NCBI RefSeq assembly: GCF_900100045.1
Contig: NZ_FNEA01000028.1
Coordinates: 1 to 54,300 of the forward strand
Source: Paracoccus denitrificans
GTDB lineage: Bacteria > Pseudomonadota > Alphaproteobacteria > Rhodobacterales > Rhodobacteraceae
Length of the DNA stretch: 54,300 nt
Direction of reading: 5' to 3'
Under the pieces are notes generated by a model. That model saw nothing but the letters and a program-made list of their open reading frames with translations, was not told the DNA's origin and did no database searches. Below are positions 15,714-24,622 of this stretch, piece by piece. Position numbers and translations under genes: made by a program. Numbering within the stretch: the first letter of the stretch is position 1; every line of letters starts with the position of its first letter.

Positions 15714-18431
15714 ATGACGAAAAATACCCTGCCTGCCCTGACCGCGTTTCTGCTGGCGGCCATTGGTCCTGCGCTGGCGCAGGATCTTCCGCCCTATCAG
15801 TCGCTGGAAACCCGCCACGTCTGCACGGCACAGCCTATTCATGAGACCCCGGCCGGAACGCAAGCGCGCGTGCTGGGTGCGGGCGCTGAGGTCATGCTGC
15901 GGGACGTGACCTTCGGCCCCGAGGGTGGCGCATGGTTTGCGCTGGATTACCCCACCGGCAAGGGGCTTGAGCGTGCCATCGGCTATTTGCCGGTGTCCTC
16001 GGTCAAACATTTCTGTGCGCCGGAGGGGGCGGCCCCCGAGGACAGCACCAGCCGCCTGCAATCCTATCTTGCGCCGCCGAACACCTGTCATGTCGTGGCG
16101 GCCCGGGCCGATACGGTCGAGGAGTTGAACGGCCAAGCCCGCTCCATGCCCGCCTATGCCCCTGTGATATCTGGCTACCGGCTGCATTCGGGCGGCTATG
16201 CACTGTCGCTGGGACTTGTCAGCACCAACCTCCGCGATCGGATCGGTTCACCCGCTGCGCGCCTCCAGACCGGCATCACCTGTGTGTCTGGCGCCGATTT
16301 CGCCGAAGCACTGGTCCATGACGGGACGGTCCTTACCCCGGCAGATCCCGGCGGCTTGTCCGATGATGCTGCCCGGCTTTCCACCGCACAGGCCCTGCGC
16401 GCACGGGGGCTTGAGAGCGGTGATCCGGCCATGCTGAAACGGTCCTGCGATCTCGGCCTCGGCGCGGCCTGCACCGAATTCGCCAGCCGGATCCATGACG
16501 CGCCGGATGGCCCGGGGCGCGGTCCTGCCGTGGTCACCCGCTATGCGCTGCTGGGCTGCATGGCCGGAGATATGGAGGGCTGCCAGATGGCCATCAACCG
16601 CCAGGGCAATACGCTGGAGCTTACGCGAGAGCAGGTTCTGCCCGATGCCAGGCCGGATGATGGCAGCGTGACGACGGAAATTTCAAAGGGTCTTTGCGAC
16701 GCACAAGATCGGTTTGGCTGCGTTCTGCTGGCGCGGGGGACGGCTGTCGACCGGGCGCCCTCCCTGGTGGAGGCATCGTCGAACTTCTCGGCCAATCTGA
16801 CGGCCTGTCAGCAGGGCATCACATGGATCTGCGAAGGGCTGAACGACGACCTGAAAACGGTCAGCGCGGCCCGTGGCTCCGGCTTGACCGGCAATGAACG
16901 CTATGCTCTGGCCGGGATCGAGGCAGGGCTATGCGCCCCCGGCCCGCGTGAACCCAATCAGCGCAGCTGCACCGGCGCTTATTACCTCTACCGCGATTTC
17001 CTGAACTACAGCGATGCAGCCACGCTGGATGCGGGTCGCGTGGCGCAGGCGACCGCGTTCCTGAGCAGCGGTTGTGCAGCGGGCGATCCCCCGGCCTGCG
17101 CCACCTTGGCCGGCATGGCCGGTTTCTGGCCAGAGGCGGATCGGCGCGCGGCAACCGCCCGTGCCATCGCCCTGTGCGATGCGCAAAGCGCCAAGGATAC
17201 GATCTGCGAAAGCCTTGGCGGTGTCCTCGACCCCACCTTCCCGGAAAGCCGTCCGGTCATGGCGGCGCGCTATGAACGGCTTGCGCGGTCCTGCCTCAGC
17301 CCCGGCGAGGGTGACGCGCAGGATTGCGCCTGGGCGCTGCACAGCTACGCGGCGCTGGATGCGCCGGATGGCCTGGCCACGGCCGAAGCGATGCTGAAAG
17401 ATGCCTGCGGGCCGGCCAATATCAAGGGCTGCCCGGCATTGGCGCAGCTTTACGGCACCGAGGGCCAGTCCCTTTCAGGCGTGACGATTCCGGGTCGCAA
17501 TGACCCCGAAGCCCGAATCGCCGCATTGCGCATGGGTTGCCGCGGTGGGGTCGAGGCAGGCAGCACATGCGACCAGCTTGCTGACCTCATGACTGTCGAG
17601 GGTGATGGCGAAAACGCTCTCCATATTCGCGGCGAGGCCTGCGAGAGAGCGATCGCGGCAGGAGAGGAACGCGACCTGTGGGAATGCTACGATGCGGCCA
17701 AACAGGCACTGGATCAGAGCCAGCGACTGCCGGGTGCTCATCGCTGGGCAGATTACGTCTGCCGGGGTGCGGATGTCTCGGTCTCACCCTACGGCTGCAA
17801 GCTGGTGGGGAACATGCTGGCGCAAGGCCTCGGTCAGCCCGCCGATCCTGCCGGCGCCCTCTCCGCCTATCAGCGCGGCTGCTTCCACCCGCGGGTCGCG
17901 ACCACCGATGGCGAGGCCTGTCTGCATTACGGCACGATGCTGATCGAAGCCGTCCGCAGGGGCGAAAAGCCGGCAGAACCTCTGGCATTCGCGCATCGTG
18001 AGGATGGCGAAGAGCCCGAGCCGCCATTGATGCTGGCCGAGGCGTCACGCGCCTTCGATATGGGCTGCCTCGACAGCATCGCGCCCGCCTGCGCGGCCAA
18101 TGTGCGCCTCCTGGAGGAATGGAGCACCGGCGATCTGCCCTATGACCGCTTCATCTGTCAGGTCAGGAATGCGGCGGGAGAGGTGACGTCGGAAAAACCC
18201 TGTCGCGGTCTGATCTTCTATCAGGCAGCGGAGGCCCGGAAGGAGACGCGCGAGCAGGTCGGGCTCAATGTCTATGTCTGGCCGGATGGCGACCGCAGCG
18301 TAACCTATATCCGGGATGGTATCTGGCGGTTGAACGAGGTCAGGACGGATTATCCTGCGACCGAGGGAAACAGCCGCTGCTGGCGCAACCCGATATCGAC
18401 CCGCAGCTTCTGTGTGACGCCAGCGGGTTGA
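15714..18431 (+). CDS. large secreted Cys-rich Sel1/Hcp-like repeat protein
   Basis: Protein of 905 residues beginning with a signal peptide (MTKNTLPALTAFLLAAIGPALAQ). An SH3-like stretch may follow (TPAGTQARVLGAGAEVML). Most of the protein consists of helical repeats with Cys pairs spaced about eight residues apart, e.g. CDLGLGAACTEFA, CMAGDMEGCQMA, CQQGITWICEGL, CAAGDPPACATLA, CGPANIKGCPALAQLYG, CRGGVEAGSTC and CLDSIAPACAANV. This is the disulfide-stapled Sel1-like repeat pattern of Helicobacter Hcp proteins, which implies periplasmic or extracellular location. The frame is open upstream to 15549 but only the ATG at 15714 gives a signal peptide. No enzymatic domain is recognised; repeats of this type usually bind proteins. 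Confidence 0.8.
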   Translation: MTKNTLPALTAFLLAAIGPALAQDLPPYQSLETRHVCTAQPIHETPAGTQARVLGAGAEVMLRDVTFGPEGGAWFALDYPTGKGLERAIGYLPVSSVKHFCAPEGAAPEDSTSRLQSYLAPPNTCHVVAARADTVEELNGQARSMPAYAPVISGYRLHSGGYALSLGLVSTNLRDRIGSPAARLQTGITCVSGADFAEALVHDGTVLTPADPGGLSDDAARLSTAQALRARGLESGDPAMLKRSCDLGLGAACTEFASRIHDAPDGPGRGPAVVTRYALLGCMAGDMEGCQMAINRQGNTLELTREQVLPDARPDDGSVTTEISKGLCDAQDRFGCVLLARGTAVDRAPSLVEASSNFSANLTACQQGITWICEGLNDDLKTVSAARGSGLTGNERYALAGIEAGLCAPGPREPNQRSCTGAYYLYRDFLNYSDAATLDAGRVAQATAFLSSGCAAGDPPACATLAGMAGFWPEADRRAATARAIALCDAQSAKDTICESLGGVLDPTFPESRPVMAARYERLARSCLSPGEGDAQDCAWALHSYAALDAPDGLATAEAMLKDACGPANIKGCPALAQLYGTEGQSLSGVTIPGRNDPEARIAALRMGCRGGVEAGSTCDQLADLMTVEGDGENALHIRGEACERAIAAGEERDLWECYDAAKQALDQSQRLPGAHRWADYVCRGADVSVSPYGCKLVGNMLAQGLGQPADPAGALSAYQRGCFHPRVATTDGEACLHYGTMLIEAVRRGEKPAEPLAFAHREDGEEPEPPLMLAEASRAFDMGCLDSIAPACAANVRLLEEWSTGDLPYDRFICQVRNAAGEVTSEKPCRGLIFYQAAEARKETREQVGLNVYVWPDGDRSVTYIRDGIWRLNEVRTDYPATEGNSRCWRNPISTRSFCVTPAG

Positions 18432-18685
18432 CGATCAGCGATGAGGGAAGCAGCTCAAGCCGACCCGTGGGGCCCGCCTTGTGCTGCGTGGCCGCATTTC
18501 CCCAAGAGGTCGGTCCGCCCGTTCTGCTGCAAAGCCCACTGTGTCGTGGTCGTGATGCGGGATGGTGCTTCGCATTGCGGATCTCCTCGTCCTTGAAGCC
18601 TTGCAAACGTCAGGCCATGGTTTGCGTGGCTGCTCGATCTGAAGCGCGTAGCGCACCGATGCCCAGTACGGAAAGCGAACGCCGC

Positions 18686-19357
18686 CTAAAGCCGGATCTC
18701 GCCTTCCAGCACCGCACGGGTGGTACGCCAGCCACTGAGGTGATGGCTGCGCAGGACCTCGCGCAGCAAGGCGCCCTGGCGATGGCGCAGGGCATCGAGG
18801 ATTTGCTCGTGCTCGTAGACCGCGCGCGCCCAGCGGTCGCTGATCTGATTGCCCGCATAGCGGAACCGGCGGATCCGCTGGCTTTCAGCCATGTAGAGCC
18901 TTGAAAGCGTCGGATTGGCTGCGCAGTCGACAATCTTCTGATGGATGGTCTGGTTGATGTGGAAATAGCGCATAAGCGCCCCAGCCTTCCAGGCGCCTAC
19001 CATCTCGTCATGCAGGGCCTGGATCTCGTCGATCTGGGCGTCGGTGGCATGTTTGCAGGCGCGTTCGGCGGCCACGCTCTCCAGCGCGATCAGCACCTCG
19101 ATCGCCAGTTCCACCTCTTGCGGCGAGATCGCCGTCACCATTGCGCCGCGGTTCGGCTCGATAGTCAGCAGACCTTCGCTTTCCAGAATCTTAAAGGCTT
19201 CACGCAGTGGCGTGCGCGACACGCCCAGTTGTTCCGTAAGCACACGTTCATTGATCCTGGTGCTGGCGGCAAGCTCGCCCGAGACGATTTGATCGCGAAT
19301 GAAATTTGCGACAAAGGCGGCGCGTTGTCCGCGCGGCCACTGTTTTTCGATATCCAA
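18686..19357 (-). CDS. GntR-family regulator, FadR/FCD subfamily
   Basis: Regulator of 223 residues. The N-terminal winged helix reads ASTRINERVLTEQLGVSRTPLREAFKILESEGLL, the GntR signature. From about residue 85 an FCD effector domain follows, with metal-ligand candidates in FHINQTIHQKIV and SHHLSGW. It is divergent from the acid-sugar operon starting at 19638, and three TTGCATGCAA palindromes fill the space between. FadR-type regulators of such operons are normally repressors relieved by a pathway acid; that is expected here. Confidence 0.92.
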   Translation of the reverse strand: MDIEKQWPRGQRAAFVANFIRDQIVSGELAASTRINERVLTEQLGVSRTPLREAFKILESEGLLTIEPNRGAMVTAISPQEVELAIEVLIALESVAAERACKHATDAQIDEIQALHDEMVGAWKAGALMRYFHINQTIHQKIVDCAANPTLSRLYMAESQRIRRFRYAGNQISDRWARAVYEHEQILDALRHRQGALLREVLRSHHLSGWRTTRAVLEGEIRL

Positions 19358-19382
19358 GATCGCCTCTGCTTTGACACGAAAG

Positions 19383-19392
19383 TTGCATGCAA
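19383..19392. promoter_or_regulatory. TTGCATGCAA operator copy 1
   Basis: Perfect 10-bp palindrome TTGCATGCAA, 26 bases above the gntR start codon (19357). It is well placed for autoregulation. FadR-type GntR proteins bind short palindromes of this kind. Confidence 0.7.
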
Positions 19393-19444
19393 TCTAGGGA
19401 GGGGCGTTGGCGGGATCAACATTTTGATTGACTCCATCGGGCAG

Positions 19445-19454
19445 TTGCATGCAA
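19445..19454. promoter_or_regulatory. TTGCATGCAA operator copy 2
   Basis: Second perfect copy of TTGCATGCAA, 62 bases from the first (about six helical turns), within the gntR-operon intergenic region. Confidence 0.7.
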
Positions 19455-19522
19455 ACAAGCCGCCATAAAGCGGATTCGTTGCGCTTTCCAGAGGAAAGAC
19501 TGCCTGAAGCTTGCCTTTCGTT

Positions 19523-19544
19523 GCCACATTGCATGCAATGTGGC
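19523..19544. promoter_or_regulatory. 22-bp palindromic operator, copy 3
   Basis: Perfect 22-bp palindrome with the same TTGCATGCAA core flanked by GCCACA and TGTGGC. It lies 94-115 bases above the first catabolic gene and is the longest and probably strongest of the three sites. Confidence 0.75.
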
Positions 19545-19637
19545 TCGGGCGAGTGTTGCCCTGACCCGTTCGGTCAGGCTGCAAGGTGCTTTTTGCGGAA
19601 GGATGACGGTCCCCGGACAGGAAGGTGACGGCCCGAC

Positions 19638-21041
19638 ATGAACTACCACATCCAGTTCCCCCCCAGTTCCGACAAGGTTGCGACCACGATCATCGGCACC
19701 GGCGGGTTCGGCCGCAGCTATCTGGCGCAGTGCCGGAAGGTGCCGTTGCTCGAGGCGCGCGTCGCTGTGGATGTCACGGCCGAACAGGCCGCCCGGACCA
19801 TGATCGAGGTGGGCTATCCCGAGGCGCGCATCAGAAAATGCGACACTGCCGAAGAGGCGGCAGCGGCCTGGGCGGCAGGCGATTTCATCGCGGCGGGCGA
19901 TTTCGCCCATGTGGCCGCGCTGCCGGTCCATGTGGTGATCGAGGCCACAGGCCACCCGGAAGCCGGGGCGCGGCACTGCAGGCTCGCGGTCGAGGCCGGG
20001 CACCATGTGGCGTTGGTCTCGAAAGAGGTGGACAGCGTGGTTGGCCCGGGCCTTGCCGCGCTGGCGCGGGAAAAAGGCTGCGTGGTCAGCCCTGTTGATG
20101 GCGATCAGCCCAGCCTGCTGATCGAGCTGATCACCTGGGCAGAGCTTCTGGGCTTCGAGATCATCGCCGCCGGCAAGTCCAGCGAATATGATTTCATCTT
20201 CGACGCCGCGGCGGGCACGCTGACCTCGGATGGCCGCATGGTATCGGCCCCCGATTTTGCGCAATGGGCCGATCTTGACGACCGTCCCGCGGCCGAGGTG
20301 GTTGCAGGCCGGGCCAATGCTGCCTCTGCTCTGCCGCAGCGGGCCGTTCCGGACCTATGCGAATTGACCGTGGTCGCCAATGCCACCGGCTTTGCCCCCG
20401 ATGCCGCCCCTCTGCACGCCCCGATCGCGCGCATCACCGAAGTGCCGACATTGTTCTCGACGCGCGATGAGGGCGGAATCCTTGACGGCCGCCGCGTGCT
20501 GGATGTGTTCCACTGCTTGCGTGAACCAGGTGAGGTCAGCTTTGCCGGCGGTGTTTTCGTCGTCATACGCTGCGACGATGCCGAGACCTGGAAGATGCTG
20601 GAAGGCAAGGGCCATGTGGTGGCCCGGGATCGCAACACCGCGATGATCTACAACCCACGCCACCTCCTGGGACTCGAGGCGGCGACAACCATCCTGTCGC
20701 TGGGCCTTCTGGCGCGCGGCACTGGCGGCCACGCCCCGGCACATCACATCGACCTTGTGGCCTTTGCCGACCGTGATCTGGCGGCAGGCGAAGCGCTGGT
20801 CATGGGCGGTCACCACCACAGCATTCCGGGGGTCAGCGCACGCATGGTTGCCGCAGGCCCGTTGAGCGATGAAAGCCCCGCTCCCTTCTATCTGGCGTCC
20901 AACCAGACTATCCGGCGTCCTGTGGCCGCGGGCAGCTACATCCGCATGGGCGACCTGGAGCATCGGAGCAATACGGAGCTTTTGACGCTGCGCCAGCGTC
21001 AGGATGCAATCTTCGCCAAGGCGAAAGGCATGCAGGGCTGA
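19638..21041 (+). CDS. NAD(P)-dependent oxidoreductase with SAF domain (homoserine-dehydrogenase-like)
   Basis: Protein of 467 residues. An N-terminal Rossmann fold has the dinucleotide motif IIGTGGFGRSYLA at residues 18-30, followed by HVVIEATGHPEAGARHC and HHVALVSKEVDSVVGPGL as in homoserine-dehydrogenase-type enzymes. The C-terminal ~90 residues (RDLAAGEALVMGG through SYIRMGDLE) form a SAF domain. It is the first gene of the operon, so it probably performs the first oxidation (or oxidation-isomerisation) of the imported acid sugar. Substrate unknown. No LtnD/DenD-type beta-hydroxyacid dehydrogenase or OtnI isomerase is in the cluster, so this enzyme may replace them; that is inference. Confidence 0.85.
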   Translation: MNYHIQFPPSSDKVATTIIGTGGFGRSYLAQCRKVPLLEARVAVDVTAEQAARTMIEVGYPEARIRKCDTAEEAAAAWAAGDFIAAGDFAHVAALPVHVVIEATGHPEAGARHCRLAVEAGHHVALVSKEVDSVVGPGLAALAREKGCVVSPVDGDQPSLLIELITWAELLGFEIIAAGKSSEYDFIFDAAAGTLTSDGRMVSAPDFAQWADLDDRPAAEVVAGRANAASALPQRAVPDLCELTVVANATGFAPDAAPLHAPIARITEVPTLFSTRDEGGILDGRRVLDVFHCLREPGEVSFAGGVFVVIRCDDAETWKMLEGKGHVVARDRNTAMIYNPRHLLGLEAATTILSLGLLARGTGGHAPAHHIDLVAFADRDLAAGEALVMGGHHHSIPGVSARMVAAGPLSDESPAPFYLASNQTIRRPVAAGSYIRMGDLEHRSNTELLTLRQRQDAIFAKAKGMQG

Positions 21042-21078
21042 GCCCGCATTGCGCATAGGTTTTCAGAGGGAGAGAGAC

Positions 21079-22086
21079 ATGATCAAGATCAATCGCCGGC
21101 TGTTCGTGCAAGGGGCGGCAGCCGTATCGGCGGCCAGCATTCTGGCCACCCCGCAGATCCTGCGTGCGCAAGGCAGCGTCAAGCTGCGCTTCGGCCACCC
21201 GCATCCCGAAACCGACAGCTGGCAGGATGCCGGCAAGTGGATGGCCGAGCAGCTGGCCGAGAGGAGCGGCGGCGAGATCAGCCTCGACATTTTCCCGAAC
21301 GGCATCCTCGGGAATGACTCGACGATGATCAACTCGGTCCGCGGCGGCACGCTGGACCTGATGGTCACGGGAAATCCGTTCTTCACCGGGCTTGCGCCGC
21401 AGCTGAATGTTCTTGACCTGCCTTACCTGTTCCACAGCCGCGAACATGTTGGGGCCGTTCTGGACGGCGAGTTGGGCGACGAACTGCGCATGGGCCTGGC
21501 CGGTTCGGGCTTGAAGGCGCTGTCCACCTGGGAAACCGGATGGCGCCACATCACCAACAGCCGCCGCCCCGTGCACACGCCCGACGACGTGAAGGGTCTG
21601 AAGATCCGTACCACGCCGAACCCGGCGCATATCATGGCGTTCGAGCTGCTTGGCGCCGTGCCGACGCCGATGGCCTTCACCGAGCTGTTCACGGCGCTCG
21701 AAATGCGTTCGATCGACGGGCAGGAAAATCCGACTACCCTGATCCTGAATTCAAACTTCTACGAGATCCAGAAATACATCTCGCTGACCGGCCATGCCTT
21801 CACCTCGTCGCCGCTGGTGATGAACGAGACCAAGTTCAACGGCTTGGGTGCGGATCAGCAGACCCTCCTGGTTTCCGTGGCGGCCGAGGCGGCCAAGCTG
21901 CAGCGCCAGATGAACACCGAACGCGAAGGCACCGCGCTGGCCGCGCTGAAGGAAAATGGCATGGAAGCGGTCGAGGATATCGATCAGGCCGCGTTCCGCG
22001 CCATCGTCGAAGCGCCGATCAAGGAAGATTTCTCGGCCAAGTTCGGGCCCGAGCTGATCGACCGGATCACCGCTCTGGCCAGCTGA
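21079..22086 (+). CDS. dctP: TRAP transporter substrate-binding protein DctP
   Basis: Periplasmic binding protein of 335 residues with a Tat-like signal (INRRLFVQGAAAVSAASILATP, cleavage near LRAQG). Motifs of the DctP family include LRFGHPHPETDSWQ, FPNGILGN, VLDLPYLF and KGLKIRTTPNPAHI, which holds the conserved Arg that pairs with the ligand carboxylate. That Arg suggests an organic-acid substrate, in line with the kinase and aldolase downstream. ATG 21079 follows AGAGGGAGAGAGAC. Partner membrane subunits DctQ and DctM follow after one inserted gene. Confidence 0.92.
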   Translation: MIKINRRLFVQGAAAVSAASILATPQILRAQGSVKLRFGHPHPETDSWQDAGKWMAEQLAERSGGEISLDIFPNGILGNDSTMINSVRGGTLDLMVTGNPFFTGLAPQLNVLDLPYLFHSREHVGAVLDGELGDELRMGLAGSGLKALSTWETGWRHITNSRRPVHTPDDVKGLKIRTTPNPAHIMAFELLGAVPTPMAFTELFTALEMRSIDGQENPTTLILNSNFYEIQKYISLTGHAFTSSPLVMNETKFNGLGADQQTLLVSVAAEAAKLQRQMNTEREGTALAALKENGMEAVEDIDQAAFRAIVEAPIKEDFSAKFGPELIDRITALAS

Positions 22087-22102
22087 TCACGAGGAGAATG
22101 TG

Positions 22103-22774
22103 ATGCGCATCGTCGATCTGAGCATGCCGGTCCGGGACCATTTCCGATGGAAGCCGGAGATCACCGTCAAAGGCAACAAAAGTGCCGGCGACCAGTTCCG
22201 GGTGACCCGCCTCGGCACCACCTGCCACGGGTTCAGCCACGTCGATGCGCAGGCACATTTCATCGCGGATGGCCCGACCATCGAAGCCACCCCATTGGAT
22301 CAGGTCGTAGGCGCGGCGCGGGTCTTTGACCTGTCGGCGATCGGCCCTGACACTGAGATCACGCCGGAAATCCTGGCCGCCGCCGATCCCGGCGGCAAGC
22401 AGGGTGACATCATCCTGCTCGCCACCCGCTGGGACACCAGGCGTGACCATGAAACCCGGGCCTTCTGGACAGAGGCCCCCTGGTTGAACCGGGCGGCGGC
22501 CGAATGGCTGTGGACGTTGCGGCCCCGTGCGCTGGCGGTGGACTTCCCGCAGGATTATCCGATCCGCCTGCTGCTGGACGGGATCGAGGTGCCGGACGCC
22601 GAGCATGTCACCCATGACGTGCTGCTGCGCAACGGCGTGACGCTGATCGAATATGTGGTGAACACGGCCGCATTGACGCAGTCGCGTGTCTTCCTGAGCG
22701 CGGCTCCGCTGAAGATCGAGAATGCCGACGGTGCTCCGGCGCGGATCTATGCAATCGAAGGCTTGCCGCTATGA
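22103..22774 (+). CDS. cyclase-family hydrolase (kynurenine-formamidase fold)
   Basis: Protein of 223 residues in the cyclase/KynB family of metal-dependent amide and ester hydrolases. The metal motif normally written HxGTHxDxxxH appears as HGFSHVDAQAHF near residues 42-53, with all His and Asp ligands kept. ATG 22103 has GAGGAG 7 bases upstream; a GTG three bases earlier is possible. Its stop overlaps the dctQ start (ATGA), so it is part of the transport/catabolism operon, set between dctP and dctQ. A lactonase or ester-opening role on the imported compound is plausible but not shown. Confidence 0.85.
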   Translation: MRIVDLSMPVRDHFRWKPEITVKGNKSAGDQFRVTRLGTTCHGFSHVDAQAHFIADGPTIEATPLDQVVGAARVFDLSAIGPDTEITPEILAAADPGGKQGDIILLATRWDTRRDHETRAFWTEAPWLNRAAAEWLWTLRPRALAVDFPQDYPIRLLLDGIEVPDAEHVTHDVLLRNGVTLIEYVVNTAALTQSRVFLSAAPLKIENADGAPARIYAIEGLPL

Positions 22775-23331
22775 ACGCTTCCCCGAATTCGTCCCCCTTG
22801 GGGACACAGCTGCAGCGGATCGCCGATCTCGGCTTCCGCCTGATCGAAGCGGTGCTGGTCCTGATCTTCACCGGGCTGATCGTGCTGGTCTTTTCCAATG
22901 TGGTGATGCGCTATCTGCTCGACACCGGGCTTGTCGTGACCGATGAAGTATCGCGCATGATGTTCGTCTGGATCTGCTTTCTGGGCGCCATCGTCGTGGC
23001 CCGCCGCAACGAGCATCTGGACGTCGACCTGCTGACCGCGCATATGTCGCCGGCTACGGCGCATGTCGCCCGCATGGTTGCGCTGCTGGGTGTCATCGTC
23101 TGCTGTGTCGTTCTGGGTGTAGGGGCCTGGCAGCAAACGATGTTCAACACCAGCAATATCGCTCCAGCCTCGGGCCTGCCGACCGCCGTGACCTATGCCG
23201 CCCCCTTCGTGGGCGCTGTGGGCATCGGGCTGGTCAGCCTGACCGAACTTATTTCCCTGCTGATCCGCGGGCCGCGCCCCCCCGCCGAAAATACGGTCGA
23301 ACACATCACAGAGAAGGGCAAGGCAGAATGA
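22771..23331 (+). CDS. dctQ: TRAP transporter small permease DctQ
   Basis: Small membrane subunit of 186 residues with four hydrophobic segments (LIEAVLVLIFTGLIVLVF, MMFVWICFLGAIVVARR, MVALLGVIVCCVVLGVGAW, AAPFVGAVGIGLVSL). The conserved DctQ pattern DEVSRMMFVWICFLGAI is present. It overlaps the cyclase gene by four bases upstream and dctM by four bases downstream (both ATGA). Confidence 0.92.
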   Translation: MNASPNSSPLGTQLQRIADLGFRLIEAVLVLIFTGLIVLVFSNVVMRYLLDTGLVVTDEVSRMMFVWICFLGAIVVARRNEHLDVDLLTAHMSPATAHVARMVALLGVIVCCVVLGVGAWQQTMFNTSNIAPASGLPTAVTYAAPFVGAVGIGLVSLTELISLLIRGPRPPAENTVEHITEKGKAE

Positions 23332-24605
23332 TCCTCCTCGTCTTCATCCTGTCGCTTCTTGCAGCGATCCTGATCGGTATCCCGATCGCCTTCGGCCTGA
23401 TCCTGTCCGGCATCGTCATGATGTGGTGGCTTGGTGCGCTGGACTGGCAGCTGATCGCGCTGCAGATGACCAATGGCGCCGACAGCTTCCCCCTGCTGGC
23501 GATCCCCTTCTTCATGCTGGCCGGTGAGGCGATGAATGCCGGCGGCATTTCCAAGCGCCTTGTCAACTTCGGCATGACGCTTGTCGGCCACAAGCGCGGA
23601 GGTCTGGGCTATGTGACCATCGTCGCGGCGCTGCTGCTGGCCAGCCTTTCCGGATCCGCCGTGGCTGATACCGCAGTTCTGGCAGGCATGCTGCTGCCGA
23701 TCATGCGGCAGGCGGGCTACGACATCAATCATTCCGGCGGTCTGATCGCTTCGGGCGGCATCATCGCGCCGATCCTGCCTCCTTCGATCGGCTACATCGT
23801 CTTCGGTGTGGCGGGTGGCGTGTCGATCACCAAGCTGTTCATGGCGGGCATTGCCCCCGGCATCATGATGGCGCTGACCCTTGCCGTCACCTGGTGGTTC
23901 CTTTCCCGGAACTCCGAGGTCAGCGTGCCGCAGCGTGCGCCGCTGCGCGAGGTGCTGAAAGCAGCCGGTCAGGCAAGCCTTGCCTTCATCCTTCCGGTGA
24001 TCATCATCGTCGGTCTGAAAGCCGGAATATTCACCCCGACCGAGGCCGGTGTCGTGGCCTGTGTCTATGCGATCTTCATCGGTATGTTCGTCTACCGCGA
24101 ACTGCACCCGAAGATGCTGTATCACGTCATGATCGCCGCGGTTCGCACCACGGCCTCGGTGATGCTTCTGGTCGCGGCGGCCTCGATCACCGCCTATCTG
24201 GTGGCCATCGCCAACATTCCCGGCGTGATTGGCGACATGCTCAGCGGTGTGCGCGAACATCCGGTGCTGCTGATGCTGGTCATCATGACGATCATTCTGG
24301 TCGTCGGAACTGCGCTGGACTTCATCCCGACCATCCTGATCCTGACGCCTGTGCTGCTGCCGATCGCCAAAAGCGCGGGGATCGATCCGGTCTATTTCGG
24401 TGTCATGTTCATCATGGCAGGCGCCATCGGCCTGCTGACGCCACCAGTGGGCGCGGTGCTGAACGTGGTCTGCGCCGTGGGCAACATGCGCTACACGGAT
24501 GCCGTGCGGGGTGTCGTGCCCTTCCTGATCGTGCAGGCCTTCCTGATCTTGCTGCTGGCCCTGTTCCCACAGCTGGTGATCGTGCCCGCGAACTGGTTCT
24601 ACTGA
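23328..24605 (+). CDS. dctM: TRAP transporter large permease DctM
   Basis: Large membrane subunit of 425 residues with about twelve hydrophobic spans. Family motifs include IPFFMLAGEAMNAGGIS, VAALLLASLSGSAVADTA, IIAPILPPSIGYIVFG, GIFTPTEAGVVACVYA and MFIMAGAIGLLTPPVGAVLNVV. It uses the sodium gradient to bring in the acid captured by DctP. Confidence 0.95.
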   Translation: MILLVFILSLLAAILIGIPIAFGLILSGIVMMWWLGALDWQLIALQMTNGADSFPLLAIPFFMLAGEAMNAGGISKRLVNFGMTLVGHKRGGLGYVTIVAALLLASLSGSAVADTAVLAGMLLPIMRQAGYDINHSGGLIASGGIIAPILPPSIGYIVFGVAGGVSITKLFMAGIAPGIMMALTLAVTWWFLSRNSEVSVPQRAPLREVLKAAGQASLAFILPVIIIVGLKAGIFTPTEAGVVACVYAIFIGMFVYRELHPKMLYHVMIAAVRTTASVMLLVAAASITAYLVAIANIPGVIGDMLSGVREHPVLLMLVIMTIILVVGTALDFIPTILILTPVLLPIAKSAGIDPVYFGVMFIMAGAIGLLTPPVGAVLNVVCAVGNMRYTDAVRGVVPFLIVQAFLILLLALFPQLVIVPANWFY

Positions 24606-24622
24606 TCTGAAAGGATAGCTGC

